Below, piece by piece: positions 44,538 to 53,278 of a stretch of 64,000 nucleotides of DNA. The notes below the pieces were generated by a model that had not been told where the DNA came from, ran no database searches, and saw nothing but the letters and a program-made list of their open reading frames with translations. The DNA is taken from the NCBI GenBank assembly GCA_023229245.1, contig JALNZU010000009.1, positions 1 through 64,000 of the forward strand. Direction: 5' to 3'. The translations under genes were made by a program, and so were the position numbers. Source of the stretch: Bacteroidales bacterium (GTDB taxonomy: Bacteria > Bacteroidota > Bacteroidia > Bacteroidales > F082). How positions within the stretch are numbered: the first letter of the stretch is position 1; each line of letters opens with the position of its first letter.

Positions 44538-45260
44538 TTATTCAATTCCAAGGTACAAATCTTTGAGTTGATGAAGGTATTGTGTCGTAAACTGTCCGTC
44601 TTTTTCACGTATAATGAACTCTTCCCGCTGGAGCTTTTTTATGGGATCAAGGCTGTAAGACATATTGAACCGGTTGGGTTCTTTGTTTTTGATAGGTATG
44701 ATATGCTGAATTCTTGTCAGAAACAAACTTTGTTTCCGGGCTGCACTGTTCCAGTTGTCGAATTGATCGGCAGGCAATACTAACGCAAAAGTTCCTTTTG
44801 GGTGGATAATTTTTTTTACTGCCTGTGCTAATTGATCAAATGAAAGGGTATCGGTATGTCGAGCTAGTGTACGACGTTGGGATAAGGTTTTAAAGGTTGA
44901 AGTAAAGAAAGGTGGGTTACTAACTATCAGATCAAACAAGGCGGTGGTGGTTTCAGCATATGTGCTTATGTCGGAGCATATTGCCTTCAATCGTTGGTTC
45001 CAGGGCGAACGGTGAAAGTTTTCTTTAGCTTCACTTACTGAAGCTGGGTCTATATCAACCGCAACTATTTGAGCTTTTTCATAGCGTTGAGCCAGGATAA
45101 GCGACAATATACCACATCCGGTGCCTATATCTAATATATGATTTGCCCGGCTACCGTCAGCCCAAGCACCTAATAAGACTGCATCCGTACCTACTTTCAT
45201 AGTAGAATGCTGATGCATCAGACTGAATCTTTTGAAATGAAAAGGCCTGCCACTACTCAT
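44538..45260 (-). CDS. tRNA1(Val) A37 N6-methyltransferase (TrmN6-like)
   Basis: 240 residues. Start RPFHFKRFSLMHQHSTMKVGTDAVLLGAWA, SAM motif ILDIGTGCGILSLILAQR and catalytic NPPFF match the TrmN6/YfiC group, which methylates N6 of A37 in tRNA1(Val). Full length. The ATG overlaps the rimM stop by 4 nt, so both are in one RNA-modification and ribosome-maturation unit with rpsP upstream. Confidence 0.9.
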   Translation of the reverse strand: MSSGRPFHFKRFSLMHQHSTMKVGTDAVLLGAWADGSRANHILDIGTGCGILSLILAQRYEKAQIVAVDIDPASVSEAKENFHRSPWNQRLKAICSDISTYAETTTALFDLIVSNPPFFTSTFKTLSQRRTLARHTDTLSFDQLAQAVKKIIHPKGTFALVLPADQFDNWNSAARKQSLFLTRIQHIIPIKNKEPNRFNMSYSLDPIKKLQREEFIIREKDGQFTTQYLHQLKDLYLGIE

Positions 45261-45787
45261 AAATTATCGTTCAGATATAATTCGATAAGCCCTTCTGGTG
45301 CTTGAATATGCATGGTTTTGCTGCGCCTGTCTACCTTTTTTATGATCTCATCAGTGATAGGGATAAGCACTTCTTTACCCTGATGAAAGATTTGTATAAT
45401 AGCTTGATTGGGATATTCCAACACTGTGTTGATATTTCCAACCAATCCAAAAGTCTGGTCAATGACTTTAAAGTCGGTTATTTCGTGGTAATAAAATTTT
45501 GTCCCTTTAAGTTTGGGTAACAGTTCAATGGGTAGAAAAATATTTTTCCCACATAATGGAGCTGCTTCTTCTACTGTTTCAATATCCTGGAGCTTGATAT
45601 GGGCTTTGTCGCCTTGTAGTCTCATCTTTTGTATGAAATAAGGGATAAGTTTTTTCTGTCGCTCGATAAATATCATAGACAAGGAAGCATAGTCCTGTGG
45701 ATCATCGGCTTCAATTCGAATACTTATTTCGCCTTTCAGTCCATGTGTTTTGATGACTTTACCCCAAAAAAAATTATCTTTTTTCAT
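45257..45787 (-). CDS. rimM: ribosome maturation factor RimM
   Basis: 176 residues. FFWGKVIKTHGLKGEISIRIEADDPQDY at the N-terminus and the PRC-barrel half (KFYYHEITDFKVIDQ, then VLIPITDEIIKKVD) are diagnostic. RimM helps mature the 30S head near S19. It lies downstream of rpsP on the same strand, in the usual S16-RimM order, but a terminator separates them (45952). Confidence 0.95.
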   Translation of the reverse strand: MKKDNFFWGKVIKTHGLKGEISIRIEADDPQDYASLSMIFIERQKKLIPYFIQKMRLQGDKAHIKLQDIETVEEAAPLCGKNIFLPIELLPKLKGTKFYYHEITDFKVIDQTFGLVGNINTVLEYPNQAIIQIFHQGKEVLIPITDEIIKKVDRRSKTMHIQAPEGLIELYLNDNL

Positions 45788-45951
45788 CTGTAAAAGCTTT
45801 TTATAAGATTGTGCATATCAAGCAATTCCGTATTCTTTACTTATTGAAGCGTTGTGCTTTCTGACTAAGTTAGCTTGCTCATCTCTATTAGCAAAGTTAT
45901 AAGTAAAAAAGCTTTGATCCATTTTGATTTTTTGATACTGCATTAAACAAT

Positions 45952-45978
45952 AAAAGCCGACAATATGTGCCGGCTTTT
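45952..45978 (-). terminator. intrinsic terminator after rpsP
   Basis: AAAAGCCG / CGGCTTTT stem with flanking ACA/TGT pairing; on the minus strand it ends in a T-run after rpsP and before rimM. Confidence 0.75.
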
Positions 45979-45998
45979 ACGCAATTTTCCTTGTGCTT

Positions 45999-46550
45999 TT
46001 ATTCTTCAGCAGGATTCTCTACAGTAGCTTCTGTTTCTGCTTCAGCTTGTTCAGCTTCTTTAGCTGCCTCGTTAGCTTCTAATTTGAGTTCCGCAGCACG
46101 TTTTTTAGCTACTTCTGTTTCTATTACCTCCCTGACTTTGGCTTCAGCCTCTTGTCTTTTTTTGCGTTCGTTTCTATCTGTCTCGGCTAATCCTTTTTTC
46201 TTGGCATCAATCTTTGCTTCTTTTTCTTGAAGCCAGGTTTGAAACTTTGCTTCGGCCTGTTCAATAGTTAATGCACCTTTTTTTACTCCTTTCAATAAAT
46301 GTGATTTCAGCAACACACCTTTATACGAAAGAATCGCACGAACGGTATCTGTTGGCTGTGCTCCATTGTGTAACCAGGTAAGGGCTTTGTCGAAATCTAG
46401 CTCTATCTCAGCTGGATTGGTCATTGGATTATAAGTGCCAATCTTTTCAATAAACCTGCCATCCCGTGGTGCACGACCATCCGCAATTACAATATGATAA
46501 AAAGGACGCCCCTTCTTACCATGTCGTTGTAATCTGATTTTTGTTGGCAT
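45999..46550 (-). CDS. rpsP: 30S ribosomal protein S16, extended
   Basis: 183 residues; the S16 core is about 80 residues (MPTKIRLQRHGKKGRPFYHIV, RDGRFIEKIGTYNP and the DTVRAILSYKGVL end). The remaining roughly 100 residues form a Lys/Glu/Ala-rich helical extension ending in an acidic tail, a feature seen in Bacteroidota S16. The role of the extension is unknown. Terminator downstream; 170 nt of AT-rich leader upstream without a recognised autoregulatory element. Confidence 0.95.
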   Translation of the reverse strand: MPTKIRLQRHGKKGRPFYHIVIADGRAPRDGRFIEKIGTYNPMTNPAEIELDFDKALTWLHNGAQPTDTVRAILSYKGVLLKSHLLKGVKKGALTIEQAEAKFQTWLQEKEAKIDAKKKGLAETDRNERKKRQEAEAKVREVIETEVAKKRAAELKLEANEAAKEAEQAEAETEATVENPAEE

Positions 46551-46725
46551 AATGAATATGATTAAATGTTACAAAATTTTATTATGGCTGCAAAAATCGT
46601 AATTTTTTCATTACCACCACTATTATTTTTTTAAAAAATATGATCCTCTGATGAATAAAGAGTGTTTTAGCAAATGAAAAGCGATAGAAATTTAGACTTT
46701 ACTAAGCAGTATTTTAATTCTCAAT

Positions 46726-48369
46726 TTATTGAATGACAAATTTAGATAGTGCTGTTTTACCATCTGTATAGTGTATCTGTATGATATACAGCCCTTTAAA
46801 AAGATGTTTTAAATCTAATTGTTGCATACCCATTTCGCAGGATATGGCTGTGATCTGACGGCCTGTTTTCTCGTAAATACTGATCAGAGCAGACTGCTTC
46901 AACTCAATCTGAATATGTCCGTCCGATGGATTAGGATATACTATTGCCGTTGTCGGTTGATTTTCTTGCAGTCCTACCTTATAAATGCCATAGACTGACA
47001 CATCATCTACTTGCCATGTGGAGGCTTCTATGTCGTTGGATGTATATTTGAATGCAAAGTAGAGTGGGGGAGCTGCATTCACTATCAGTTCTACCTCACC
47101 CGAAGCCGCCCATGCGAAGCTTCCCAACGACCAATTGGCCTTATGGGTGATATCTGTCCAGGTATATAAATTCGGGTCGCTAGCACCATTATAGTCTTGA
47201 CTGACTAATAATGCAAGCGGATCACCATCATAATTTCGAGCCGAACGAAAATTTAATAGTAAGGTGTCAACTAATGAACTCCATTCTATAGCCGGACTGA
47301 TCAGCCAGTCTTCGTTGGCATGAGCCCCAGCTGAAAAACCCGTCATGCGTGCAAAATCTTCGTTATTGAAATTATAGTGCTCCCAGACTTGCTCACCCAA
47401 CACATTATATTGCGACATCAAACCGAGTGATTCATCAAAGGTTTCTTGCATCAGCAAGCTGTATGCGTTGGTGGTTATTCGAGCAGAAGGTGGCGTGCCA
47501 TCAGTTTTGTAGTCAATACTTTCACCTGAATTGGTGTACGGGTAAATATGGAACAGTAAAGACAAGTGGGAGTCTAACTTATTAAACTGATGCGATTCAA
47601 TGCCATAGGGAACGTTCCATGCGATATAGCCTAAGGATATATCGGTATTATTGGCAATGGGTACACCATCTTCTGGTGTTTCTGATATATTGGCTGACTG
47701 GTCTTGTACACCATAAATCAGATATGCATCAGGTAGTTGTTCACCAGTGGCCTCTTCCCATTCCATTCTGACTCCTATGCCTTTTACTTCGGCAACGAAA
47801 TTAGTAGGGTAATTGGTTGGCTCCGGTTTTATAGTCATATCCCCTGTGAAAAGCAGGTCATCGTAGTACACAGCTCCACCGTTGTTACCGTCCTGATGAT
47901 ATACCCTCAGTTCGAATCGGAATGCAGTTGCCTGAGCCGGCGCTGTGATCACCGCAGAAAATAACTGCCATTGATCGCTATTGGTGCTATATGTATTAGG
48001 TCGTAAAATTTCTTCATCATCCGGCAGTGTGGATGTGCCATCTAACCAGTAGGACCAAATACGCATTTTTGCCGCATCGTCATTATCAAAGAAATAGAAC
48101 TGAATAGTGTATTCTACACCCGGTTCAATTCCTTGTATCACCTGATTGACTTTTTTAGTAGAAGAGGCAGATGTGTGCTTGGCAGAAAAATTTCCTGATC
48201 TGACGATAGTGGATTCTTTGCTGATGTTTTCGGTAGAGTTGTAGCCTTCGGGCTTGGTATCGGAGGTCCAGCTTTCAAAGCCAGGGTTTATAACCATATT
48301 TTGTGCGATACTTAAATCGGCAAACAAAATGAACAAGACCAACATAGGAATGGAGTAAATTGTTTTCAT
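46726..48369 (-). CDS. T9SS cargo protein, choice-of-anchor J type
   Basis: 547 residues: signal peptide (ending SIAQ), a carbohydrate-binding-like N-terminal jelly roll (about 22-175, GFESWTSDTKPEGY start), an Fn3-like unit (about 190-290), a cleaved-adhesin/choice-of-anchor J domain (about 305-460, with ENDWLISPAIE-like wording AHANEDWLISPAIEW) and a type A T9SS sorting domain (about 470-547, IVYPNPSDGHIQIEL to KFVIQ). Exported by the Sec system, then T9SS, and attached to or released from the cell surface. Ligand unknown. Confidence 0.85.
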   Translation of the reverse strand: MKTIYSIPMLVLFILFADLSIAQNMVINPGFESWTSDTKPEGYNSTENISKESTIVRSGNFSAKHTSASSTKKVNQVIQGIEPGVEYTIQFYFFDNDDAAKMRIWSYWLDGTSTLPDDEEILRPNTYSTNSDQWQLFSAVITAPAQATAFRFELRVYHQDGNNGGAVYYDDLLFTGDMTIKPEPTNYPTNFVAEVKGIGVRMEWEEATGEQLPDAYLIYGVQDQSANISETPEDGVPIANNTDISLGYIAWNVPYGIESHQFNKLDSHLSLLFHIYPYTNSGESIDYKTDGTPPSARITTNAYSLLMQETFDESLGLMSQYNVLGEQVWEHYNFNNEDFARMTGFSAGAHANEDWLISPAIEWSSLVDTLLLNFRSARNYDGDPLALLVSQDYNGASDPNLYTWTDITHKANWSLGSFAWAASGEVELIVNAAPPLYFAFKYTSNDIEASTWQVDDVSVYGIYKVGLQENQPTTAIVYPNPSDGHIQIELKQSALISIYEKTGRQITAISCEMGMQQLDLKHLFKGLYIIQIHYTDGKTALSKFVIQ

Positions 48370-48462
48370 AATCAGATGCTTTAATTCAATTTTTTTTCTT
48401 AACAGAGTAAAAATACAAAAATTTAAAAATATACTAGGTGTTTATAACAATACTACCCAAAT

Positions 48463-48493
48463 AAAAAAAGGCGGATATATTTTCCGCCTTTTG
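48463..48493 (-). terminator. intrinsic terminator after dnaK
   Basis: AAAGGCGGA / TCCGCCTTT hairpin, ending in a T-run on the minus strand just after the dnaK stop. Confidence 0.85.
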
Positions 48494-48519
48494 TTATATT
48501 TAGTTTTCAGTAAGTGTCG

Positions 48520-50433
48520 TCAGTCTTTATCGTTCACTTCTTCAAAGTCCACATCGGTTACTTCATCATCACCTGGTTTAGCAGTATCCTGTGTGCTTTG
48601 TGAATGATCGGCTTGCGACTGAGCTTCGGCCTGAGTGTGTTTATACATTTCTTCACTTGCCGATTGCCATATGGCGTTCAGCTTTGTCATTGCACTATCA
48701 ACAGTGGTGATATCCTGATTTTTATGTGCAGTTTTCAGTTCTTCCAATGAGCTTTTAATTTCAGTTTTCTTATCGGCTGGTAATTTGTCGCCATATTCTT
48801 TAAGTTGTTTCTCAGTTTGGAATATAAGTGCATCTGCGCTGTTGAGTTTATCCACACGTTCGCGTTCTTTTTGATCAGCTTCGGCATTTGCAGCAGCTTC
48901 ATCTTTCATTCGTTGAATATCGGCATCGCTAAGTCCGGAAGATGCTTCGATACGAATGCTTTGTGATTTACCGGTAGCCTTATCTTTGGCTGATACATTC
49001 AAAATACCGTTAGAATCTATATCGAATGTAACTTCTATCTGTGGTACACCTCTTGGAGCTGGCGGTATTCCGTCCAAATGGAATCGGCCGATACTTTTAT
49101 TCTGATTTGCCATAGGGCGCTCACCTTGCAACACATGTATCTCCACCGAAGGCTGGTTATCAGCTGCTGTAGAGAAGGTTTCCGATTTACGCGTAGGTAT
49201 GGTTGTATTGGATTCTATCAAACGTGTCATCACACCGCCGAGTGTCTCAATTCCGAGAGATAATGGTGTAACATCTAACAACAACACATCTTTCACCTCT
49301 CCTGTCAGCACGCCGCCTTGTATGGCAGCACCAATGCTTACAACCTCATCAGGGTTTACTCCTTTTGAAGGTTCTTTACCAAAGAACTCTTTTACAATTT
49401 GCTGTATAGCCGGGATACGGGTTGAACCGCCTACTAATATCACCTCATCAATATCGGAAGAGTTGAAGCCGGCATCTTTTAATGCTTGTCGGCAAGGCTC
49501 AATGGTAGCACGGATCAGCTGATCGTTCAACTGTTCGAATTTAGCTCTCGAGAGTTTGCGTACCAAATGTTTTGGAATGCCATCCACGGGCATGATATAA
49601 GGTAGGTTAATCTCGGTTTCGGATGAACTTGAAAGCTCTATCTTGGCTTTTTCAGCAGCTTCTTTTAAGCGTTGTAATGCCATAGGGTCTTTTCTGAGAT
49701 CGACCCCTTCATCGTTTTTAAATTCTTCGGCCAACCAATTGATGATGTTATGATCAAAATCATCTCCTCCAAGGTGGGTATTTCCGTTGGTTGATTTCAC
49801 TTCAAACACTCCGTCGCCTAATTCGAGTATAGAGATGTCGAAGGTGCCGCCTCCTAAGTCGAATACAGCTACCTTGATATCGTTTTTCTTTTTATCTAAT
49901 CCGTACGATAGGGCTGCTGCTGTAGGCTCATTGATAATACGGCGCACTGTCAGTCCGGCTATCTCACCGGCCTCTTTAGTGGCCTGACGCTGTGAATCAC
50001 TAAAATAAGCCGGTACGGTGATTACGGCTTCGTTAACTGTTTGTCCGAGATAATCTTCGGCGGTTTTTTTCATCTTTTGAAGTACCATAGCCGAGAGCTC
50101 CTGCGGGGTATATAGACGGTCGTCTATTTTGACACGCGGAGTGTTGTTTTCACCTTTTACTACTTTGTAAGGTACGCGATTGCTCTCGGTGGTAACACGG
50201 TCATAAGTCTCTCCCATAAAGCGTTTAATGGAAAAAACGGTTTTGGTCGGATTAGTAATGGCCTGACGTTTGGCCGAATCACCTACCCTACGCTCTCCGT
50301 TATCGGCAAAAGCAACAATAGAGGGAGTGGTCCTGCGCCCCTCACTGTTTGGTATGACAACCGGCTCATTACCTTCCATTACGGCTACACATGAGTTTGT
50401 GGTTCCTAGGTCTATTCCAATTATTTTACCCAT
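48520..50433 (-). CDS. dnaK: chaperone DnaK (Hsp70)
   Basis: 637 residues. GKIIGIDLGTTNSCVAVMEG at the start, VFDLGGGTFDISIL and ILVGGSTRIPAIQ in the ATPase domain, the LLLDVTPLSLGIET linker and an acidic tail ending EEVNDKD. Full length. The ATG has an AGGAGGAG ribosome-binding site 5-10 nt upstream, one of few strong sites in the window. grpE and dnaJ are not adjacent. A weak sigma-54-like pattern lies 58 nt upstream (see findings). Confidence 0.97.
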   Translation of the reverse strand: MGKIIGIDLGTTNSCVAVMEGNEPVVIPNSEGRRTTPSIVAFADNGERRVGDSAKRQAITNPTKTVFSIKRFMGETYDRVTTESNRVPYKVVKGENNTPRVKIDDRLYTPQELSAMVLQKMKKTAEDYLGQTVNEAVITVPAYFSDSQRQATKEAGEIAGLTVRRIINEPTAAALSYGLDKKKNDIKVAVFDLGGGTFDISILELGDGVFEVKSTNGNTHLGGDDFDHNIINWLAEEFKNDEGVDLRKDPMALQRLKEAAEKAKIELSSSSETEINLPYIMPVDGIPKHLVRKLSRAKFEQLNDQLIRATIEPCRQALKDAGFNSSDIDEVILVGGSTRIPAIQQIVKEFFGKEPSKGVNPDEVVSIGAAIQGGVLTGEVKDVLLLDVTPLSLGIETLGGVMTRLIESNTTIPTRKSETFSTAADNQPSVEIHVLQGERPMANQNKSIGRFHLDGIPPAPRGVPQIEVTFDIDSNGILNVSAKDKATGKSQSIRIEASSGLSDADIQRMKDEAAANAEADQKERERVDKLNSADALIFQTEKQLKEYGDKLPADKKTEIKSSLEELKTAHKNQDITTVDSAMTKLNAIWQSASEEMYKHTQAEAQSQADHSQSTQDTAKPGDDEVTDVDFEEVNDKD

Positions 50434-50439
50434 TATTTT

Positions 50440-50448
50440 TCTCCTCCT
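50440..50448 (-). promoter_or_regulatory. strong ribosome-binding site of dnaK
   Basis: Minus strand reads TTTTAGGAGGAGAAAA directly before ATGGGTAAA. It stands out because most genes here have no such site. Confidence 0.7.
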
Positions 50449-50711
50449 AAAAGATTTATTTTTTGGATTTTTAATGTTGTTGTTTCATTTGACAAGGATT
50501 GTGCCAAGCCGATAGAGAGCGATATTATATAGATGGCTATCGTTTATGAAAGAGATGACATCTATGATGAATATATGTAATACGCAATGAGTCAATGAGA
50601 TAAACTTGGTAAGGGGTTTTTACAGCCTGTCAGGTGTAAATGACAAAAGGGCAGCCTGAATAGATTTTTACATAAGTAGATATGCTTTAAATTAGATATT
50701 AGTATATTTTT

Positions 50712-50719
50712 TATTTTTG
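50712..50719 (+). promoter_or_regulatory. -7 box for PrsW-like gene
   Basis: TATTTTTG followed by C, 29 nt before the ATG at 50748. The gap between dnaK and this gene (314 nt) shows nothing else apart from the dnaK leader. Confidence 0.45.
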
Positions 50720-50747
50720 CTGTTTACCTTCAACACATCTTCTAATT

Positions 50748-51425
50748 ATGGTACAATCAACCTCAAATATAGTTTTAAGTATTGTCCTGCCATTAGTGAT
50801 CATAGCTTTATTAGTGGGAATAATGCATATCCGATTCAAATTCAAATCGTTACGTAATGTTATGCGTGCCATTGGATTTGGCGCTGTCTCGATTATATTT
50901 TTATTATTGTTTGATTTTATTGCCGGCTTGTTAGGCTTAGACAGGCTTAGTAATCTTAAGCGTTCTGCTTTTTATTCTTTTGCCGTTGTAGGTTTTGCAG
51001 CCGAATTTGGGAAATTTGTCTTTCTTCGATATTATTTCTCTCGATTAAAGTCGTTTTCAAGTCCATTGGATGGAGTGATCTATTCTTTGTTGCTTTCGAT
51101 GGGCTTTACCCTTGTAGCTTTGCCTTTATTTGTGGCAGGTGTGTTTTCTAATCCGGTCAGTGTTCAGTTTCTGTATTCATATAGCTTTGCCAATCTTGCA
51201 TTTGCCATAGTATTAGGCTTTTTTGTTGGGATGGGTATCTTTCGTAAGAACCGTTTTATTGATTCAATGACCGGATTAGGTGCTGCCAGCTTTTTTCATG
51301 GCTTCTTTTATTTTGCCAACTTGACTTCCGATTATACTATCCTGCTGTTGTATGGAGGCGGACTTTCAATTATTGCTTTGTTGCTTCTTATCAAATCTTT
51401 TAACAGCAAGAATTTCAAAGCTTGA
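50748..51425 (+). CDS. PrsW-like membrane protein, degenerate active site
   Basis: 225 residues with seven or so membrane helices. The layout follows PrsW-type intramembrane proteases: an EExxK-like motif at residues 85-89 reads AEFGK (the first Glu missing), DGVIYS at about 108, GFTLVAL at about 119 where the family has an FxxxE motif, and HGFFY at 184-188 where HxxxD is expected. Several catalytic positions are therefore lost while the scaffold is kept. Probably a non-proteolytic PrsW relative, or a variant enzyme. Function unknown. Confidence 0.6.
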   Translation: MVQSTSNIVLSIVLPLVIIALLVGIMHIRFKFKSLRNVMRAIGFGAVSIIFLLLFDFIAGLLGLDRLSNLKRSAFYSFAVVGFAAEFGKFVFLRYYFSRLKSFSSPLDGVIYSLLLSMGFTLVALPLFVAGVFSNPVSVQFLYSYSFANLAFAIVLGFFVGMGIFRKNRFIDSMTGLGAASFFHGFFYFANLTSDYTILLLYGGGLSIIALLLLIKSFNSKNFKA

Positions 51426-51476
51426 TCAAAAGTGTTGTATCTACCTGTTATACAGATACCTATAGAATAATTCTAT

Positions 51477-52445
51477 TTAATATAGTGGATGTACTCTGAG
51501 TTCACCTTTGGTGTTCCATTCGATGGTTGGGAAAGGTACTTTAATGATATTCACCAGATCTAATACTTGTCGTAGATAGCGTGATTTTGTTTTTACCCTG
51601 CTTAAGTCCACATCAAGAGAAAGCATGAATTTCCGGTAGCGTACTATATCTGTGCGGTCGTGTATAATTCCATCGGCATCTGTCCAGATATTGTCGTATC
51701 CGCCAAACATACCGCCGGCACCATATCCTATGGCAATATTCAACCAACTGAATTTCCCGTTCTTACCGGTAAGAGAAGCCGGATTTATACTCATCCATAC
51801 ATGGATAGAGTTATAGTCTTTCAATGACCTTTGCAAGAGGCTGTTCCCATATAATTGTTCGGAGCGTGTGCGAAGCTCCGGATCGGAAAAATGGGTAAAC
51901 ACTGGAAGTAATTTGAGCTTGATACGTTGTTCCTCCCAGACTAATTCCTGTGTCGTCATAAGAGCTGCACCCAGAAAATTGGCTGCAATATCGCTTACCG
52001 AAGCTCCCCATAAATCAGAAAAACCATCAAAAACTTCTATGGTATTTTGAAAAATAAACGCAGTCAACCCACCATATATGGCGGCTTTCTTCTGTTCTAC
52101 TCCACTCCACCTAAGCATCTGGGTCAAATAATACGCTTCTAAATAGGATGTAACCATATGGCCTGCCTTGTCAACCTGTAACCATTCTTTAGAATCATCA
52201 GCCCATCTGAATTTTCCTTTTGGATAATCCGCATACCACAATTTGTCAAGACCATATAGAGTTATCCCATAAACAGTGATCACTGATGAGCTGAGAAATA
52301 TAAAACGTGGTTGATGCAAAGTGTCGGCCGGAATGAGCCAGTTTGGATGATCGTTAAGTTGAAATGACTGAGCCTCACTAATATGGGGAACATATAGAAG
52401 TATGTAAAAAATAACTAATAAACTGACTGACCTGTTGAAAATCAT
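51477..52445 (-). CDS. DUF2279 family protein
   Basis: 322 residues with a signal peptide (ending SEAQ). The VDKAGHMVTSYLEAYYLTQMLRWSG, IEVFDGFSDLWGASVSDIAANFLGA segments are the DUF2279 hallmark (a periplasmic or outer-membrane protein family of unknown role with conserved His and Asp/Glu residues in a membrane-like helical bundle). A -7 box lies upstream at 52475. It converges with the PrsW-like gene (52 nt between stops). Confidence 0.8.
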   Translation of the reverse strand: MIFNRSVSLLVIFYILLYVPHISEAQSFQLNDHPNWLIPADTLHQPRFIFLSSSVITVYGITLYGLDKLWYADYPKGKFRWADDSKEWLQVDKAGHMVTSYLEAYYLTQMLRWSGVEQKKAAIYGGLTAFIFQNTIEVFDGFSDLWGASVSDIAANFLGAALMTTQELVWEEQRIKLKLLPVFTHFSDPELRTRSEQLYGNSLLQRSLKDYNSIHVWMSINPASLTGKNGKFSWLNIAIGYGAGGMFGGYDNIWTDADGIIHDRTDIVRYRKFMLSLDVDLSRVKTKSRYLRQVLDLVNIIKVPFPTIEWNTKGELRVHPLY

Positions 52446-52474
52446 GAAAAAGTTGGTTACAAATAATCAGCTAA

Positions 52475-52482
52475 CAAAAGTA
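52475..52482 (-). promoter_or_regulatory. -7 box for DUF2279 gene
   Basis: Minus strand reads TACTTTTG, 30 nt before the ATG at 52445. The 52483-52754 stretch beyond it holds nothing recognisable. Confidence 0.45.
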
Positions 52483-52754
52483 CAGGATTTTTTACATGGA
52501 AAATAAGTGTTAAATAAAGGTCGTACTATCTTTATCGCATAGCTCGTCTTAATGAATGCCATTAAAACCTATGGTGATGCTTCAGGAAGATAGACAGGAG
52601 TTGGATGAGTTGTGGCAGACAGCTACAACCTCCAAAGTATCTTCAGAGTAACATGGAAGCTGATTTTAGTTGTTTCATCTAGTATGTAGGATTCCAATTT
52701 GAACTCATTAGAATTTTTTGGCATGTTTTATAAGCCAGATAGATATATACAAGC

Positions 52755-52785
52755 GTTGCCTGCATGGGAGGAAATAGTATTTTTG
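52755..52785 (+). promoter_or_regulatory. promoter for DUF5606-pyrD
   Basis: GTTG (52755-52758), 19-nt spacer, TATTTTTG (52778-52785) followed by C, 16 nt before the ATG. Close to the Bacteroidota consensus, with the ideal spacing. Confidence 0.6.
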
Positions 52786-52800
52786 CATCAAAAATAGTTT

Positions 52801-53241
52801 ATGGATTTAAGTAAAATAGCTAATATATCAGGTAAACCAGGTCTGTTTAGTGTGGTTAGTCAGGGGAAGAACAACGTTTTAGTTGAGTCTTTGCTTGATG
52901 GTAAACGGTTTCCGATTTTTGCACATCATCATGTGAGCATATTAGAGGAGATTAGTGTATATACCCATTCCGAAGACCGCCCTTTGAAAGATATTTTCAA
53001 AGCAATCAATCAGTCTTTGGGTGAGGTATTGGATTTCGATCCTAAGGAAATTTCTTCTGATGAGTTGAAAGCCAAATTTGCTATAGCTGTACCCGATTAT
53101 AACGAAGAAGCAGTTTATGTTTCCGATATAAAAAAAATCTTCGGATGGTATAAGCTACTATCTGAGAAGCAGCTTCTTGATTTTACAGAAGAAGGTACCG
53201 AAGCGGAAGAACCCGGTTTGGAGGAAGTTGCTTCTGAATAA
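52801..53241 (+). CDS. DUF5606 domain protein
   Basis: 146 residues. The start LSKIANISGKPGLFSVVSQGKNNVLVESL and the middle KFAIAVPDYNEEAVYVSDIKKIFGWY segments match DUF5606, a Bacteroidota-specific family with an acidic C-terminal tail. Function unknown. A near-consensus promoter stands just upstream, and pyrD begins 37 nt downstream. Confidence 0.85.
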   Translation: MDLSKIANISGKPGLFSVVSQGKNNVLVESLLDGKRFPIFAHHHVSILEEISVYTHSEDRPLKDIFKAINQSLGEVLDFDPKEISSDELKAKFAIAVPDYNEEAVYVSDIKKIFGWYKLLSEKQLLDFTEEGTEAEEPGLEEVASE

Positions 53242-53278
53242 TCCGTATTTTAATTGCATGTGATACCTTTTGTCAAGC

